NCBI GenBank assembly: GCA_030611905.1
Contig: JAUWOX010000010.1
Location: forward strand, 1-15,635
Source of the DNA: a bacterium
GTDB lineage: Bacteria > Patescibacteriota > JABMPQ01 > JAQVVF01
Length of the DNA: 15,635 nt
Direction of reading: 5' to 3'
Shown here: in pieces, positions 14,463 through 15,635 of the stretch
Position numbering within the stretch: position 1 is the stretch's first letter
Layout: every line of letters begins with the position of its first letter
Notes under the pieces: model-generated
What the model was told of the DNA's origin: nothing
Seen by the model: the letters and a program-made list of their open reading frames with translations, nothing else
Databases searched by the model: none
Program-made: the position numbers and the translations under genes

Positions 14463-15587
14463 TTATTTCCATTCCCAATTCGCAAACCCCCATCTCAACA
14501 ATCTCTCCACTTCACTAACTACTTGATCATATGAACTAGCCCCAATCACTACGGCCACAATTTCATTTCCCCGCGAATTCCTTGCCTTGGTCATTAAATT
14601 CGATCCAATCTCTGGCAGATAACCAGTTTTTCCGCCTGTTACATATAAATCAGTTTTTAATAATCTATTCGTATTTGTCACGCTTATCCATTTTCCACCC
14701 AAAGTTCTATATGAATAAGCTCTGGTCGTTGATGCTTGCATTATTTTATACTTTCGCAAAGCATCAATGGCTACTTTTGCATAATCTTTAGCCGAACAAG
14801 AATTTCTCCAATTTAAACCAGTTGGTTCATAAAAACTACAGCTATCTGCTCCAACCTCCTTAGCCTTACTATTCATCCTCGCAGCAAATTCACCATCAGA
14901 CAATCCAGTAGAATGAGCCAAGGCTCTAGTTGCATTATTAGCTGACTTAACTAATGAAGTATAAAATAAATCCTTAACACGAACAACATCTCCCGACGAC
15001 AACCAAACGCTCATACCGATTGCCTGATCCCATGGCTGAAAAGTATATTTCCTATCAAAACCAACACCAGAATCCAAAACAACATTTGCAGTCATTACCT
15101 TGGTCATTGATGCCAAAGTTAAATTCCAATCACCATTTTTTCCATACATAACCTTACCTGTTTTTTCATCAATCAGAACTCCAGCCAAAGAATGAATTGG
15201 TGGATTACTCACATTTTCTTTTCTAATAGGCTCCAAATTTTTAAGAGCTCTTCTTTGTCGCTCCAAAACAACTATCTTTAAATTTTCTATATCTGTTCTA
15301 GCCCTAACAATCTTTCTTTTCCTATTAATTTTGGTCTTCAGCTTTTCCCAACTTTCTAAATCTTCGTCCCAATAAAATATATTCTTTCTCTTCTTATTCC
15401 TAGACTTATACTTCAAATAAATCTTTAAGGACCGTGCTAAATAAATTCTCTTTGCAATCTTATATTCATAAAAATTACTCACTCTTTTATATCCTTCTGG
15501 AATATAATTTTTAAGTTTTCTACCAGACAATTTTTTAAACTTAACCTGGACATTATCTCTATCAATGGAATCCTCAAAAATCTTCAA
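14463..15587 (-). CDS. D-alanyl-D-alanine carboxypeptidase (peptidase S11), no visible signal peptide
   Basis: The C-terminal ~240 residues of 374 are a penicillin-binding-type serine peptidase that trims the terminal D-Ala of peptidoglycan stem peptides. The three active-site motifs are all intact: S160-M-T-K163 in LASMTKVMTA, S215-A-N217 in VKSANNATRA, and K320-T-G322 in VTGGKTGYLPEIGSN. Residues 1-130 are odd: strongly basic, rich in Lys, Arg and Tyr, without a signal peptide, hydrophobic helix or lipobox, although the catalytic domain must work outside the membrane. The start is TTG at 15587, supported by AAAGGG (15593-15598) five bases upstream and an in-frame stop at 15600-15602, so the frame cannot simply extend further. 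Possible explanations are a frameshift removing the leader, non-classical export, or an N-terminal domain of unknown use. Confidence 0.9.
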   Translation of the reverse strand: MKIFEDSIDRDNVQVKFKKLSGRKLKNYIPEGYKRVSNFYEYKIAKRIYLARSLKIYLKYKSRNKKRKNIFYWDEDLESWEKLKTKINRKRKIVRARTDIENLKIVVLERQRRALKNLEPIRKENVSNPPIHSLAGVLIDEKTGKVMYGKNGDWNLTLASMTKVMTANVVLDSGVGFDRKYTFQPWDQAIGMSVWLSSGDVVRVKDLFYTSLVKSANNATRALAHSTGLSDGEFAARMNSKAKEVGADSCSFYEPTGLNWRNSCSAKDYAKVAIDALRKYKIMQASTTRAYSYRTLGGKWISVTNTNRLLKTDLYVTGGKTGYLPEIGSNLMTKARNSRGNEIVAVVIGASSYDQVVSEVERLLRWGFANWEWK

Positions 15588-15635
15588 TTTAACCCTTTCT
15601 TACTTATTAGTGAAAATCTGATCCTGCTCTAAATC

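Noticed and set aside
15600..15635. Possible 3' end of an upstream minus-strand gene, reading ...DLEQDQIFTNK and a stop 12 nt before the carboxypeptidase start
   Set aside because: Only 11 codons are visible and any open frame could do this; not enough to call a gene.
1..15635. Alternative genetic code (TGA as Gly or Trp), CRISPR array, tRNA, rRNA, insertion sequence or phage genes
   Set aside because: TGA works as a normal stop between coupled genes and the frames make full-length proteins with standard decoding. No repeat-spacer pattern, cloverleaf, transposase or terminal inverted repeats were seen.

Overview
The window is AT-rich, densely packed bacterial DNA. It reads with the standard genetic code: TGA is used as a stop, for example at the end of the pfkB-family gene. 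Short intergenic gaps, few clear Shine-Dalgarno sequences, a membrane-tethered Clp ATPase and stand-alone phosphohistidine swivel-domain proteins together suggest an ultra-small Patescibacteria (Candidate Phyla Radiation) genome. This placement is an inference from gene content; there is no rRNA or ribosomal protein gene here to confirm it.

Layout. (1) 1-608 (+): the 3' part of a tandem rhodanese protein, followed by a hairpin terminator. (2) 685-2879 (-): a PfkB-family, probably adenosine, kinase overlapping an S-adenosylhomocysteinase by 4 nt, a methylation by-product clearance pair. (3) 3004-9627: a phosphohistidine cluster. It holds a stand-alone PEP-synthase-type ATP-grasp domain (-), a histidine-phosphatase-superfamily gene (+) with its own promoter, leader hairpin, strong ribosome binding site and terminator, and an operon (-) of three large paralogues. 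Each paralogue carries a variable helical region followed by an intact PEP-utilizer swivel domain with its phospho-accepting His. The operon is headed by an unlisted 50-codon gene whose C-terminus resembles the last strand of the same swivel domain. (4) 9768-10487 (+): a Dpm1-like GT2 glycosyltransferase, with a probably near-leaderless GTG start. (5) 10495-14315 (-): BON-domain protein, small membrane protein, membrane-anchored double-AAA+ Clp-like ATPase, and archaemetzincin-type zinc protease, probably one transcription unit from a promoter near 14350. (6) 14463-15587 (-): a penicillin-binding-protein-type D,D-carboxypeptidase with a TTG start and no visible signal peptide.

Two parts stand out. 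In the first, the enzyme normally built as one chain (ATP-grasp, central domain, His swivel; as in PEP synthase or rifampicin phosphotransferase) is split into one ATP-grasp protein and three separate His-domain proteins, with a phosphatase gene between them. One kinase feeding three carriers is an attractive but untested reading. In the second, the Clp-like protein keeps Clp architecture and is tied to the membrane. Its first ATPase domain has lost the Walker B glutamate, the arginine finger and the pore aromatic. Its second domain keeps the ATPase residues but lacks the GYVG pore loop and any recognisable ClpP-docking tripeptide. It may therefore not be a conventional ClpP-feeding unfoldase, and it lies directly upstream of a metalloprotease gene.

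No gene-free stretch exceeds 300 bases. The six intergenic gaps longer than about 70 bases are described where they contain something.
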